Assembly: GCA_965230225.1 (NCBI GenBank)
Contig: CBDDKM010000005.1
Coordinates: 372,001 to 436,000 of the forward strand
Reading direction: 5' to 3'
DNA: 64,000 bases
DNA from: CALSMU01 sp965230225
GTDB lineage: Bacteria; Bacteroidota; Bacteroidia; Flavobacteriales_D; Parvicellaceae
In this document: in pieces, positions 33,209 to 43,000 of the stretch
Layout: every line of letters starts with the position of its first letter
Numbering within the stretch: the first letter of the stretch is position 1
Notes under the pieces: generated by a model
The model's input: the letters and a program-made list of their open reading frames with translations, nothing else
Told to the model about the DNA's origin: nothing
Databases searched by the model: none
Translations under genes and position numbers: made by a program

Positions 33209-34147
33209 CTATTGTTTAGGACTGTAAGTGTCCAGATGTCGGGCTTTTTTCTCGTCGTATATATCGGCGATGGTGACTAAAATTCCAGTCTCTTCTACAC
33301 CTCCAAAATCCGGGTTTAAAGCTGTTCCAAACGATTTCATAGTGGGAGACAACTGCATGTAGTTATTGATAAGTGGAGGAATGTGTTCCCCTCTTTCTTT
33401 AACGTAGTTGGATAGTATTTTGATGCCCTCTTTAAAGTCAAGACCATTAATGGACTCTTCAAATGAGGTTAAATCTGTACTAAGCTGCAATGGCTTAATT
33501 GGGGTAACTAACCCTTCCGAATCAGAAAAATTGTGTTTCATAAAGAACAAAACAGCATCTCTTGCCTCTGCATGGTAATGAGTGTACATGGTTACCTTTC
33601 CAAAATAGTGCTTTATATGTGGGTAATCAATGGTAATGGCTCCTAGTCCGTCCCAAAGGTTGTCCAAAGCGAAAATTCCCTTTCTTGGGTTTACAGTTGG
33701 CTGGAAGTTAGGTTGTACCCAAGATCTTCCAAGCTCGATGGTGTATGGTAAGTATTCGTTTCTAAACTTTTCTGAAAAGTTGAAGTAATGCTTCGTGGAA
33801 AGCTCTAATGGATCTGTGTTTAAAATGGTAGAGCAATCAATAAACCGATAACCTCCTATAATTTCTTCGTCCTCAGGAGAGAAAACAATAAGTTGCTGAT
33901 AACAATTCTCAGATAGATCAAAATCATCCACGTCTAAAGGGGATCCGGTTCCTCCACCGGAAGTAGCAAACGTAACTTCTCTCAACCTCCCAATTTCCTT
34001 CATTACATTTGGAGAGTTGTGATGATTGACAATGTATATTTCATTATTTCCTTTGTTCGTTGTTCGAACAAACCTATCCTCGTTAAGCTCTTTCTTAAGA
34101 ACTGACTTGTCTATCGGGGGAATAATGTAATCTAAATTAGTCTCCAT
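33209..34147 (-). CDS. GlsB/OlsB-like N-acyltransferase (GNAT fold)
   Basis: 312 aa of the acetyltransf_5 (hemolysin/OlsB-like) group. In that group acyl-ACP is the donor and an amino acid amine the acceptor. The visible core runs from LREVTFATSGGGTGSPLDVDDFDLSE through IIGGYRFI to ELGRSWVQPNFQP. In Bacteroides thetaiotaomicron GlsB makes N-acyl-glycine and GlsA adds a second acyl chain. Here the GlsA-like gene is directly upstream, with one base between stop and start. The product is predicted to be a glycine, serine-glycine or ornithine lipid; the amino acid cannot be read from sequence. Confidence 0.75.
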   Translation of the reverse strand: METNLDYIIPPIDKSVLKKELNEDRFVRTTNKGNNEIYIVNHHNSPNVMKEIGRLREVTFATSGGGTGSPLDVDDFDLSENCYQQLIVFSPEDEEIIGGYRFIDCSTILNTDPLELSTKHYFNFSEKFRNEYLPYTIELGRSWVQPNFQPTVNPRKGIFALDNLWDGLGAITIDYPHIKHYFGKVTMYTHYHAEARDAVLFFMKHNFSDSEGLVTPIKPLQLSTDLTSFEESINGLDFKEGIKILSNYVKERGEHIPPLINNYMQLSPTMKSFGTALNPDFGGVEETGILVTIADIYDEKKARHLDTYSPKQ

Positions 34148-34148
34148 A

Positions 34149-34967
34149 CTAGTGGTTGTTTTTTAAGGAGTATACTTCTTGCTTAACCCATTGCGCCCAT
34201 TCTTTGTCTGATTTGTCCTTGGTAAAAACATCTGGAGAGATGGCTTTTCCAAAACATACATTGATCTCTTTGTTGCGCTGTTTGAATTGTTCTTTTGCGA
34301 GATAGAGCATTTCAATGTTAGCTTTAATTCCAATAGAAGTTCTAAAGTTGGCCAGGCGATAAAAGAAATTGGTTAGTTCTCCGTCGAGGTATACCGGGAT
34401 GACATCTTTTTGATGTTTTTTGGCCCTGGTAATGAATGTTTTTTTCCATTCGAGATCTTCCACTTTTCCTTTTTTTCTTCTGCTTACGAGCCCGGCAGGG
34501 AAAATGAAAATAGCTTTATCAGAACTAAATAAATCACTAACACTTTTTAAAGCATCGTTGGAGTTTTTACCATGTTTGTTTACACCTACAAATAGTCCTT
34601 TTAGGTTTTTAAGGTTGAGTAGAATGTCATTTACAATAAACTGAACATCTGGGCGATGAGGTGAAATTGCATCTACAATCGCCATAGCATCCATTCCTCC
34701 CAATGGGTGATTTACCACGAAAATAGCTCCACCTTCTTTCGGAATATTGTCTATGCCAATGGTGTTGACTTTGATGTTAAATCGTTGAATAATATCATGA
34801 CAAAACTCGTATCCGTACAGGTCTTTATTTTCATCGAGAATTTGATTGATCTCGTCCTGATGAATCGTTCTTTTCAGGTAGTTAATCAAAAACTTTGGAG
34901 TCCGTTTAAGTAGCTTGGGGCTTTTACTACCTATTACCTTTTCTATGTCGATGAATTTTTCTTCCAT
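34149..34967 (-). CDS. GlsA/PlsC-like O-acyltransferase
   Basis: 272 aa from the ATG at 34967; the TTG at 34976 is less likely given a -7 element at 34990-34997. It is an LPLAT/PlsC-type enzyme: NHPLGGMD holds the catalytic His87, and PAGLVSRRKKGKVEDLEWKKTF comes later. The catalytic motif reads H-x5-D instead of the usual H-x4-D; this HPLGG-x-D form is, as I recall, normal for the aminolipid subgroup. It would put a second fatty acid on the hydroxyl of the N-acyl chain. First gene of a three-gene unit. Confidence 0.75.
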   Translation of the reverse strand: MEEKFIDIEKVIGSKSPKLLKRTPKFLINYLKRTIHQDEINQILDENKDLYGYEFCHDIIQRFNIKVNTIGIDNIPKEGGAIFVVNHPLGGMDAMAIVDAISPHRPDVQFIVNDILLNLKNLKGLFVGVNKHGKNSNDALKSVSDLFSSDKAIFIFPAGLVSRRKKGKVEDLEWKKTFITRAKKHQKDVIPVYLDGELTNFFYRLANFRTSIGIKANIEMLYLAKEQFKQRNKEINVCFGKAISPDVFTKDKSDKEWAQWVKQEVYSLKNNH

Positions 34968-34989
34968 ATTGCCCAATACGAATAGAGTA

Positions 34990-34997
34990 CAAATTTA
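34990..34997 (-). promoter_or_regulatory. -7 promoter element TAAATTTG (aminolipid operon)
   Basis: An exact TAnnTTTG on the minus strand, 22 nt before the ATG at 34967. Confidence 0.5.
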
Positions 34998-35107
34998 ATT
35001 AATCTAACGTCCTAGACGCCCTTCCTGTTACAAATGAATTAACAGTTTGTTTTTATTTACTTCTTTAAAATTCTGGTGTTATTTAGAATTATTCTAATCA
35101 CGACGAT

Positions 35108-35115
35108 TATCTTTG
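35108..35115 (+). promoter_or_regulatory. -7 promoter element TATCTTTG (sufS)
   Basis: An exact TAnnTTTG, 24 nt before the sufS ATG. No clear -33 TTG. Confidence 0.5.
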
Positions 35116-35139
35116 CTCAATATTGTATAATCAGGTGCT

Positions 35140-36363
35140 ATGAAAACTCTTGCGATAGAAGAAATTAGAAAGGATTTTCCAATACTTACACAGTCTGTAA
35201 ATGGAAAAGATTTGATCTATTTTGATAATGGTGCTACGGCACAAAAACCAGCTTTAGTAATAGAGGCAATAGATCGTTATTATCGAGAGTATAATAGTAA
35301 TATTCATAGAGGGGTGCATCACCTTAGCCAGGTGGCAACCACTGCCTACGAAGAAGCGAGAGAAAAGGTAAAAGGATTTATCAACTCACCATCGTCTGAT
35401 GAAGTCATATTTACAGAGGGAACTACTGAAGGAATTAATATCGTAGCCACATGTTTTGGAAGAAAATTCGTTGGAGAAGGAGATGAAGTAATTATTTCTA
35501 CCATGGAGCACCATAGCAATATTGTGCCGTGGCAAATGTTGTGTGAGGAAAAAGGGGCTACTTTAAAAGTAATTCCTATTAATGAAGCAGGAGAATTGGA
35601 GATGGATGAGTTTAAAAACATGCTTTCTGATAAAACTAAAATTGTAGCCGTTACTCATGTGTCTAATACGCTTGGTACCATTAACCCTGTAAAAGAGATT
35701 GTTGATGCAGCTCATAGCATAGGTGTGCCTGTTTTATTGGATGGTGCTCAGGCAGTGCCACACATGAAGGTGGATGTGCAAGATTTAGATTGTGATTTTT
35801 ATGCTTTTTCTGCTCACAAGATGTTTGGACCAACCGGAGTTGGTATCTTGTTTGGAAAGGAAAAATGGATGAATCAAATGCCTCCTTATCAGGGAGGGGG
35901 AGATATGATTAAAGAGGTGACTTTCGAAAAAACCACTTACAATGAATTGCCGCACAAATTCGAAGCAGGAACGCCAAACATTGCTGGAGGAATTGCTTTG
36001 GGAGCTGCTGTAGATTATATCCATTCAATTGGGTTTGAGTTTATTGAGCAACAGGAAAAAGAGTTGTTAGACTATGCTACTCAGCAGATCAAAGAAATAG
36101 AAGGTGTGCGCATTATTGGAGAAGCAAAAAATAAAGCTGGCGTGCTTTCGTTTGTAGTAGAAGGAACACATCCATTCGATATCGGAACCATTGTGGATCA
36201 GTTAGGAATTGCGATTCGTACCGGGCATCATTGTACGCAGCCACTTATGAATCGTTTTGATATTCCGGGGACTGCAAGAGCTTCGTTTGCATTTTACAAT
36301 ACAAAAGAGGAGATAGATACTTTCATTGCTGCAGTGAAAAGAGCAGTGTCGATGTTGGTTTAG
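35140..36363 (+). CDS. sufS: Cysteine desulfurase, SufS type
   Basis: 407 aa, full length. It removes sulfur from cysteine for Fe-S cluster assembly. The PLP lysine is Lys227 in SAHKMFGPTGVG. The persulfide cysteine is Cys365 in RTGHHCTQPLM, which marks the group II (SufS) form. THVSNTLGT and DGAQAVPH are present. It has its own promoter and stands apart from any other suf genes in this window, so either the suf operon is split or this is a second copy. Confidence 0.93.
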   Translation: MKTLAIEEIRKDFPILTQSVNGKDLIYFDNGATAQKPALVIEAIDRYYREYNSNIHRGVHHLSQVATTAYEEAREKVKGFINSPSSDEVIFTEGTTEGINIVATCFGRKFVGEGDEVIISTMEHHSNIVPWQMLCEEKGATLKVIPINEAGELEMDEFKNMLSDKTKIVAVTHVSNTLGTINPVKEIVDAAHSIGVPVLLDGAQAVPHMKVDVQDLDCDFYAFSAHKMFGPTGVGILFGKEKWMNQMPPYQGGGDMIKEVTFEKTTYNELPHKFEAGTPNIAGGIALGAAVDYIHSIGFEFIEQQEKELLDYATQQIKEIEGVRIIGEAKNKAGVLSFVVEGTHPFDIGTIVDQLGIAIRTGHHCTQPLMNRFDIPGTARASFAFYNTKEEIDTFIAAVKRAVSMLV

Positions 36364-36389
36364 GTCTGATTGTTGATTGATGTACTTCC

Positions 36390-36413
36390 AGATAGAATTA
36401 AACCTTTCTATCT
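36390..36413 (+). other. Intergenic hairpin
   Basis: An 8-bp perfect inverted repeat AGATAGAA/TTCTATCT with an 8-nt loop, between sufS and the DUF1800 gene. No T run follows, so it is a weak terminator candidate or a processing/stability element. Confidence 0.35.
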
Positions 36414-36445
36414 GCAGATAGTCTTACATAGCACATTCAACATTT

Positions 36446-37846
36446 ATGGCGCAACTAACCAAAAAGGAAATACAGCATTTATACTCAAGAGCAGGTTTTG
36501 CCTTAAGGCCTGATGAAATAGCCAAAGAATTTGGGAAATCCAGAAAGGAGGTTGTATCTGCCTTGATGAAATCCAGCAGTTCTGTTTCTAATCTGTATGT
36601 GAAGATTCCTTCAATCATGAAGGAGGATAAGAAGGGGTTAAGTGCCGAACAGAAGAAAAAGCTTAGAAAGGATAAGCGATTAAAGATTTTGGAAATTAAT
36701 CAAAACTGGGTCAAAAGATTGGGCTTAACCGATGAGGTATTGAGAGAAAAAATGACTCTTTTTTGGCACGATCATTTTGCCTGTCATTCTAAGGAGCCAG
36801 TGTTGGCACTTCAATTGAATAACATTATCCGAAAGAATGCTCTTGGAAAATTTAAGGATCTATTATTAGAAGTTTCTAAGTCACCTGCAATTATTCTCTA
36901 TTTGCACAACCAGCAAAACAAGAAGAAACATCCCAATGAGGATTTTGCTAGAGAAGTTATGGAACTGTTTACTTTAGGTAGAGATAATGGATATACCGAA
37001 GATGACATTAAAGAGGCTGCCAGAGCTTTTACCGGTTGGAGAACTGATAAAAAGGGAGCTTTCATTTTTGAGGAGAAGTTTCATGATGAAGGTGAAAAAG
37101 TAATATTTGGAAAAACCGGAAATTTCAAAGGTGAGGATGTAATTGATATGCTAGTGCAGAAAAGGGAAACGTCTTTATATATCGTAACCAAACTGTATAA
37201 GTATTTTGTCAATCCCAGAGTAGATGAAAAACGCGTAGAGCAATTGGCAGATAAATTCTACGAAACTGATCTGAACATTGAAGAATTGATGGAGTACATT
37301 TTTGAGTCAGAATGGTTTTATGACCAAGGCAATATTGGAATTAAAATTAAATCTCCGGTAGAGTTAATTGTGGGGATCAATCGAATGTTCAATGTAAAAT
37401 ATGAAGATCCACAAGCAATTATTACCATGCAACAAATGCTGAATCAGGTGTTGTTTCATCCTCCCAATGTAGCTGGGTGGTCGGGAGATAAAGCATGGAT
37501 TGATAATTCATCTATTACCTTGAGGTTATTACTACCAGCATTGCTGCTAAACGATGCCGTAATTGAGTATTGGGATAAAGAAGGGATACCTGCAACTTAT
37601 CAGGAAGCCATCAATAAAGAGGTACTTAAAAACAAAAAGAAGTACCACAAGATTTTGAAGGCAAATACCAATTGGGATAATTACCTCAAAAAGGTAGAAG
37701 AACTAACTCAAACGGAGGTACAAGATTTGTTCTTATTGTGTAAGTATTCAACTGCAGCATCTGCCATGTTATCCAAAATGAATTTTAATTATCGCAAGGA
37801 TTTTATCATACAGGTAATGTCATTGCCGGAATATCAACTTTGTTAA
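36446..37846 (+). CDS. DUF1800 family protein
   Basis: 466 aa. The N-terminal LYSRAGFALRPDEI, then LRKDKRLKILEINQNWVKRL, FWHDHFACHS and later DFAREVMELFTLGRDNGYTEDDIKEAARAFTGW are typical of DUF1800. The middle segment FHPPNVAGWSGDKAWI is also characteristic. No signal peptide is evident here. DUF1800 genes nearly always lie directly upstream of a DUF1501 gene, as here (10 nt). The pair is widespread and of unknown function. Confidence 0.88.
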   Translation: MAQLTKKEIQHLYSRAGFALRPDEIAKEFGKSRKEVVSALMKSSSSVSNLYVKIPSIMKEDKKGLSAEQKKKLRKDKRLKILEINQNWVKRLGLTDEVLREKMTLFWHDHFACHSKEPVLALQLNNIIRKNALGKFKDLLLEVSKSPAIILYLHNQQNKKKHPNEDFAREVMELFTLGRDNGYTEDDIKEAARAFTGWRTDKKGAFIFEEKFHDEGEKVIFGKTGNFKGEDVIDMLVQKRETSLYIVTKLYKYFVNPRVDEKRVEQLADKFYETDLNIEELMEYIFESEWFYDQGNIGIKIKSPVELIVGINRMFNVKYEDPQAIITMQQMLNQVLFHPPNVAGWSGDKAWIDNSSITLRLLLPALLLNDAVIEYWDKEGIPATYQEAINKEVLKNKKKYHKILKANTNWDNYLKKVEELTQTEVQDLFLLCKYSTAASAMLSKMNFNYRKDFIIQVMSLPEYQLC

Positions 37847-37856
37847 GCATGTGATT

Positions 37857-39050
37857 ATGGGAAGTAGAAGAGATTTTATAAAGCAGTCAATATTTGCATC
37901 GGGAGCATTGATGACTCCCAATTTTTTAGGGGCAATTAACTGGTTAAATCCAGATGAAATATCCGGCTATAAAAATGTAATTATTATACAGTTATCCGGT
38001 GGAAATGATGGGTTGAATACGGTGGTACCATTTAACAATGATATCTATTATAAACTAAGGCCAACTCTTGGAATAAAGAAAGATAAGGTATTAAAGCTGA
38101 ACGATGAGTTGGGGCTACACTATAAAATGACGGCTCTTAAAGAATTGTATGATCAAGGAGAATTGTCAGTAATTAATGGAGTAGGATATCCTAACCCCAA
38201 CCGATCTCACTTTCGATCAATGGATATATGGCATACCGGAAGTAATTCCAATCAGTATCTTTCTACGGGCTGGTTAGGAAGATACCTGGATGCTAATGGA
38301 GAGCACCCACATGAAGTATTAGAAGTAAATAATTCAATGTCTTTGGCATTGAAAGGAGTAACTGGATCTGGGATGGCAGTGGATAATCCTAAAACACTAT
38401 ACGATACAACCAGAGATCCATTTTTTAAGGATGTATTAGATGCACATAACTCCACAATGCTTTCTGATGATAATCTGGGGTACTTGTATAAAACGATGCA
38501 GGACACGTTTTCTTCTGCCGATTATATTTATAACACGTCCAAGATTTACAAGTCAAAAATGGAATATCCTTCCAATCAGTTTGCTAAAAAATTGAAGCAA
38601 ATATCCGGTTTAATCATTTCAGGATTAAAGACCAGAGTTTACTATGTGTCTTTGGGTGGGTTTGATACACATGTTTGGCAAGGGGCTACACAGGAAAGGT
38701 TATTGGAAATGTACTCTGAAGGAGTTGGAGCTTTGGTAAAAGACCTTAAGAAGAATAAGCGTTTTGATGATACCTTGATATTTACCTTTTCTGAATTTGG
38801 AAGAAGGGTGGAGCAGAATGCAAGTCAGGGTACCGACCACGGAACCGCAAACAATGTTTTTGTAATTGGTGGTAAACTAAAGAAAAAGGGAGTTTACAAT
38901 GCCATGCCTAGTCTGTTGGATTTGGATCAGGGAGATTTGAAATACTCGATTGATTTTAGAGAAATATATGCCACCATATTGGGCAAATGGTTGGATGTAA
39001 AATCAGAGAAGGTATTGCTGAAGAATTACTCTACACTTTCGTTCATTTGA
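37857..39050 (+). CDS. DUF1501 family protein with Tat signal
   Basis: 397 aa from the ATG at 37857; a GTG at 37851 is the alternative. The N-terminus SRRDFIKQSIFASGAL is a twin-arginine (Tat) signal, so the folded protein is exported. Motifs of the DUF1501/sulfatase-like fold are IIIQLSGGNDGLNTVVP, RSHFRSMDIWHTG, GGFDTH and a late GTDHGTANNVFVIGG. The superfamily is alkaline-phosphatase-like; a metal-dependent hydrolase is possible but unproven. Paired with the DUF1800 gene. Its last 25 nt overlap the convergent CPBP gene. Confidence 0.88.
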   Translation: MGSRRDFIKQSIFASGALMTPNFLGAINWLNPDEISGYKNVIIIQLSGGNDGLNTVVPFNNDIYYKLRPTLGIKKDKVLKLNDELGLHYKMTALKELYDQGELSVINGVGYPNPNRSHFRSMDIWHTGSNSNQYLSTGWLGRYLDANGEHPHEVLEVNNSMSLALKGVTGSGMAVDNPKTLYDTTRDPFFKDVLDAHNSTMLSDDNLGYLYKTMQDTFSSADYIYNTSKIYKSKMEYPSNQFAKKLKQISGLIISGLKTRVYYVSLGGFDTHVWQGATQERLLEMYSEGVGALVKDLKKNKRFDDTLIFTFSEFGRRVEQNASQGTDHGTANNVFVIGGKLKKKGVYNAMPSLLDLDQGDLKYSIDFREIYATILGKWLDVKSEKVLLKNYSTLSFI

Positions 39051-39634
39051 TCTTTGTTGATGATGTGTTTTGGTGTGGTTGCCTTGCTCTCAATTGTAGC
39101 AAATCTATATAATAGAACTAAGTCTATACAAGTATGAGCTATTATGGCTGAGGTTAATCCAAGAACTTCAGTCATCCAACCAATAAAAGCAAAAACAAGT
39201 GTAATAAGTGTTGCGTAGATAGAAATGCTCCAATTTTTTGGGTTAAAGTAGCCATGTACTGCTACAAAAAGGAACGAGGTAATCCAGATTCCAAGCAAAG
39301 GTTGTATGGTACCTCGAAAGAATATCTCTTCGCCAACTCCGGCGCATATACTTACAAAAATGATGGTAAAGTGATTTACTTTCAAAGATGCAGTGAACCT
39401 CTCGTATTTTTCTAACCCTGGTTTTAGTTGGGGAATTTGGGTAAGTTTTAAGGCTAAAAATCCTGTTGCTAATCCAACGGCAGAACCAGCGACTAGTTCA
39501 ATTAGGTAATTTGATTTGGTGATGAAAATAGAGATGAAGCTTCCTGTTCCAAGGTAGTAATGAATGATAAACCCTACAAGAGGTAGTCCGACGATGGTTA
39601 ATAAGCCTACTAGGTTTAATTTCCTTCTCTCCAT
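39026..39634 (-). CDS. CPBP (CAAX/ABI) family intramembrane metalloprotease
   Basis: 202 aa with about six membrane helices. The conserved motif GEEIFFRG holds Glu102 and Glu103 and Arg107. The second motif FVAVHG (His127) and a later IIAHTCIDL (His near 169) complete the active site. CPBP proteases resemble Rce1; bacterial members often process peptides such as bacteriocins or act in signalling. No peptide gene is adjacent. A -7 element TACTTTTG lies 11 nt upstream. Confidence 0.85.
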   Translation of the reverse strand: MERRKLNLVGLLTIVGLPLVGFIIHYYLGTGSFISIFITKSNYLIELVAGSAVGLATGFLALKLTQIPQLKPGLEKYERFTASLKVNHFTIIFVSICAGVGEEIFFRGTIQPLLGIWITSFLFVAVHGYFNPKNWSISIYATLITLVFAFIGWMTEVLGLTSAIIAHTCIDLVLLYRFATIESKATTPKHIINKDQMNESVE

Positions 39635-39645
39635 ATCTGCAATTC

Positions 39646-39653
39646 CAAAAGTA
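39646..39653 (-). promoter_or_regulatory. -7 promoter element TACTTTTG (CPBP)
   Basis: An exact TAnnTTTG on the minus strand, 11 nt before the CPBP ATG. Confidence 0.5.
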
Positions 39654-39660
39654 TGGACAT

Positions 39661-39690
39661 AAAAAAAGCAGCTTTAAAGCTGCTTTCAAT
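39661..39690 (-). terminator. Rho-independent terminator
   Basis: A 22-nt palindrome of AAAGCAGC and GCTGCTTT with flanking A/T; on the minus strand it is followed by seven T. It ends the Asp-rich lipoprotein transcript. Confidence 0.9.
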
Positions 39691-39705
39691 AAAGTATTTT
39701 AAATC

Positions 39706-39978
39706 TTAGTTTTCTTTATCAGTTTCTTGATCTCCTTCTTCATCTGCATCGGTAATCCCTTTATCAACGTCAGGATCTACGTCTCCATCCTCATCAAGAT
39801 CAGTAATGGATCCACCACCAGTATTATCTACGTCTCCTTGGTTGTCCATTTCACTAGACTTAAGGAAAGTACCGTCACCTTTCTCATCGATTCTCTCAAG
39901 AGGAGCGTATTTACTACAGCTACTCACCCCAACGATGAATAAAAATGCAATCAATAATATGTTTAGTTTTTTAGCCAT
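39706..39978 (-). CDS. Small Asp-rich lipoprotein
   Basis: 90 aa from the ATG at 39978; the -7 element at 39994-40001 overlaps the alternative start at 39996. A lipoprotein signal ends at GVSSC (Cys near residue 21). The mature protein is acidic and disordered, with repeated D-x-D-x-D(G) clusters (DLDEDGDVDPDVDKG) that resemble EF-hand or thrombospondin type-3 calcium ligands. It likely sits on the outer membrane; cation binding is inference. Confidence 0.65.
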   Translation of the reverse strand: MAKKLNILLIAFLFIVGVSSCSKYAPLERIDEKGDGTFLKSSEMDNQGDVDNTGGGSITDLDEDGDVDPDVDKGITDADEEGDQETDKEN

Positions 39979-39993
39979 TACGGTAATAATAAT

Positions 39994-40001
39994 CAAAAGT
40001 A
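39994..40001 (-). promoter_or_regulatory. -7 promoter element TACTTTTG (Asp-rich lipoprotein)
   Basis: An exact TAnnTTTG on the minus strand, 15 nt before the ATG at 39978. Confidence 0.5.
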
Positions 40002-40070
40002 AGAATATTTTTTCGGTATTCCAATAGATACAACGGTTTTTTTGTTAAAAAGTTGCGCTTTTAGAATAAT

Positions 40071-43000
40071 TTATTCCTCCAAAGTAATTACAACGCGGGT
40101 TCCTAAAGAGTTGTTTTTCTCATCAAACAGTTGGAATGGACCTTCAATAACAAAATTCTGTTTAGTTACTTTCTTAAGAACATCAATCCTTCCGGAGGTT
40201 AAAATCATACCTTTCGAAACATGCGAGTGCTCACTTTTTCGTTCTAAACTTACATCAACTCCTATGCCATTATCTTCAATAATGAATTGAAGGTGGTTTT
40301 TAGCATTTTTACCTATCTGAATGGAGATGTTTCCGGACTCCTCCATGGGTAGAATTCCGTGCCAGATACTGTTCTCCACAAAAGGCTGTAAGAACATAGG
40401 TGGAACCTTAATACTTTCGGTATCTACCTCTGGGGCAATGTTGATGGAATAGCTGAACTTGTTTTGAAACCTCATGTGCTCTAGTGAGATATATAGTTCA
40501 AGTCTTTCCAACTCATCCCGTAAGGTAACTAAACTATTTCCAGAGCTGGAACTATCCAGATTTTTTCGAATTAATTTGGCAAAACTGGTGAGGTATCTGT
40601 TTGCCGCAAGTTTATCGTTGGTGTTAATGTAGTACTGAATGGAGTTAAGAGCATTAAAAATGAAATGACGATTCATACTCGCATTTAGCGATTGTTGCTC
40701 CAATGCTAATAACCTTGATTTGTAAACCAAACTTTCCGTTACTCTCTTTCGCTCATGAATTCTGCTTCTCCATTTCCAGATTAAAAATAGGATAGTTAGG
40801 GCGGCTAAACCACATAAGCCAAAGAACCACCATTGAAGATAATAAGGTTTTTGAATGGTGAAGGTGAATTCGCTTGGAACACTCCAGTTTTTACCATCAA
40901 TAGAGGCGATTACCTGAAATTTAAATGTTCCATAAGGCAAGTTGGTATAGGTAAAGGATTCTTGTTTTAATACCGGCGACCATTCAGGGTCGAAACCTTC
41001 TAACTTAATACGGTATCTTAACTCCTTTGGTCTACTAATGCTTTTGGCGTTAAAGAAAAAAGTAAAGTAGTTTTTTCGATGACTTACCGAAACATTCTTC
41101 GGAAGTAGGGTATAGGGGTCAACGTCTTCCGAGTACTTGGACCAATCTGTTTTTCTAAGAAATAATTGTACTTCATTGATTTTAACTACCGGAAGAGTTA
41201 CCTTTTGGTTTTTCGTTCTCCTGCTACGATCAAATTTGATCATCCCATTTCCGGTACCCATCCATATTTTTCCTTCATGATCAACATAGGCTGCATTAAG
41301 GTTGGTTTCAACACTTTTTAATCCGTCGGAAGTAGTGTGATGAATAATTCCTGATGAAGGAGAGGACCCGAATACCAGTAAGTCAATTTCAAAGATCCCA
41401 TAGTTGGTTCCTACCCATAAGTATTTGCTTCCCTCGAGGGTGATGAAGTTGATGAAGTTAGCACTAAAAGATGGGTGCAAATCTATTGGCCTAAGTTGCA
41501 TCCCATTAAAGTGATACAAACCATTTCCAGTTCCAATAAATAAGTTGGATTGATCAGATTTTTCCATACAGAAAACATTGCTGTTCTTCAGTATGTCATT
41601 ATGTCTCCAGGCATGTAACTCTCCATCTTTGTAAATCAAAATTCCCCCGTTGGTACCAATCCAAAAAGAGTTGTTGTATTCCAGTATCGATCTTACTTTA
41701 TTAATGTCTTTTCCATCACAATTGGTAAAGGTGGTCATCTTTCCATGATCATTGATAGTGATTCCTTTTGAGGTACCAATCCAAATTCGATGATTAGAAT
41801 CTTCGTAGAGTGATGTAACACGGTTAGAAGGAAGCCAATCGGTATTTTTGTATGGAGTAAAAACACCATTTTCATAAGTGGTTAATCCATCGGATGTTCC
41901 AAACCAAAGTTTGCCGGTATGATCGCACAATGAAGACCAGGTGGTATTGTTACTTAAGCCAGAATTAAAGGATTTAAATTGAGTAAATTCTCCATTTTTA
42001 TAATGGTTTAGCCCTTCGCCGTAAGTACAGAACCAATAGTCGTTGGATTGGTCTTGAACGATGGACATGATGTAATTACTGGCTAATCCATCATCCTTAC
42101 TGTAATTAACGAATTCATCACCGGCAAATTTCAATGCCCCTGATCCTTCTGATCCAAACCAAATGTTAGACTCTTTGTCTTGTGAAATAACTTTTACATT
42201 CTCGTTAGATAGACCATTTTTTTCCGAGAAGGTTCTGATTTGATCCTTTTCGATTAGCGTAGCACCAATTTTACTGCTTAACCAAACTCTGTCCTGATTG
42301 TCAATGAAAATAGATCGAACCAAATCGCTAATTAGTCCATCTTCTTTTCTGTAGTTGTTGATTTGATCACCATCGATGGAGTAAACTCCATCAAAATAGG
42401 TACTGATCCAAAGCTTACCTCTACTATCTTGAGCAATTCCTGAAATGTCGTGTTTAGAGTTTGGGATTTCTACCTTGTTCCACCTTCCGTTCCAATATCC
42501 TAAGTAGTCTTCAGCACCAACCCAAATGCGGTTGTTTTGATCGATAAATAGGCCTCTGGGATTTAGTTTGTCGATAGGCTTGTGGATTGTCAATTCATCC
42601 ATTAACAAGGTCCCATTTTTTAGAGGAATTTGAATCACTCCTACATTTCGAACCCCCACCCATGCATTTTGACCATCAATATCAAAACAGGTGATACGAT
42701 TTTTTTCAATCTCTTCCTTTAAGGGGTATTGTTCTGTTTGTTTTCCTCTAAACCTGGAAATACCACTTTGAGTAGCGATCCAAACAAAACCATTATGGGA
42801 AATAATTTGAACAACCCTGTGATCTACTAAACCATTCTCGGTAGAGTAATTGGTAAAGTTTACCCCATCAAACTGACTAACTCCACCACCTGTTCCGAAC
42901 CAGATGTTTCCTACACTATCCGGACGAATGGCAAACACTTGTGTTTGTGCCAAACCGTCTTCTACTGAATAGGGCACAAAGCTATATTGCTGAGAAATAA

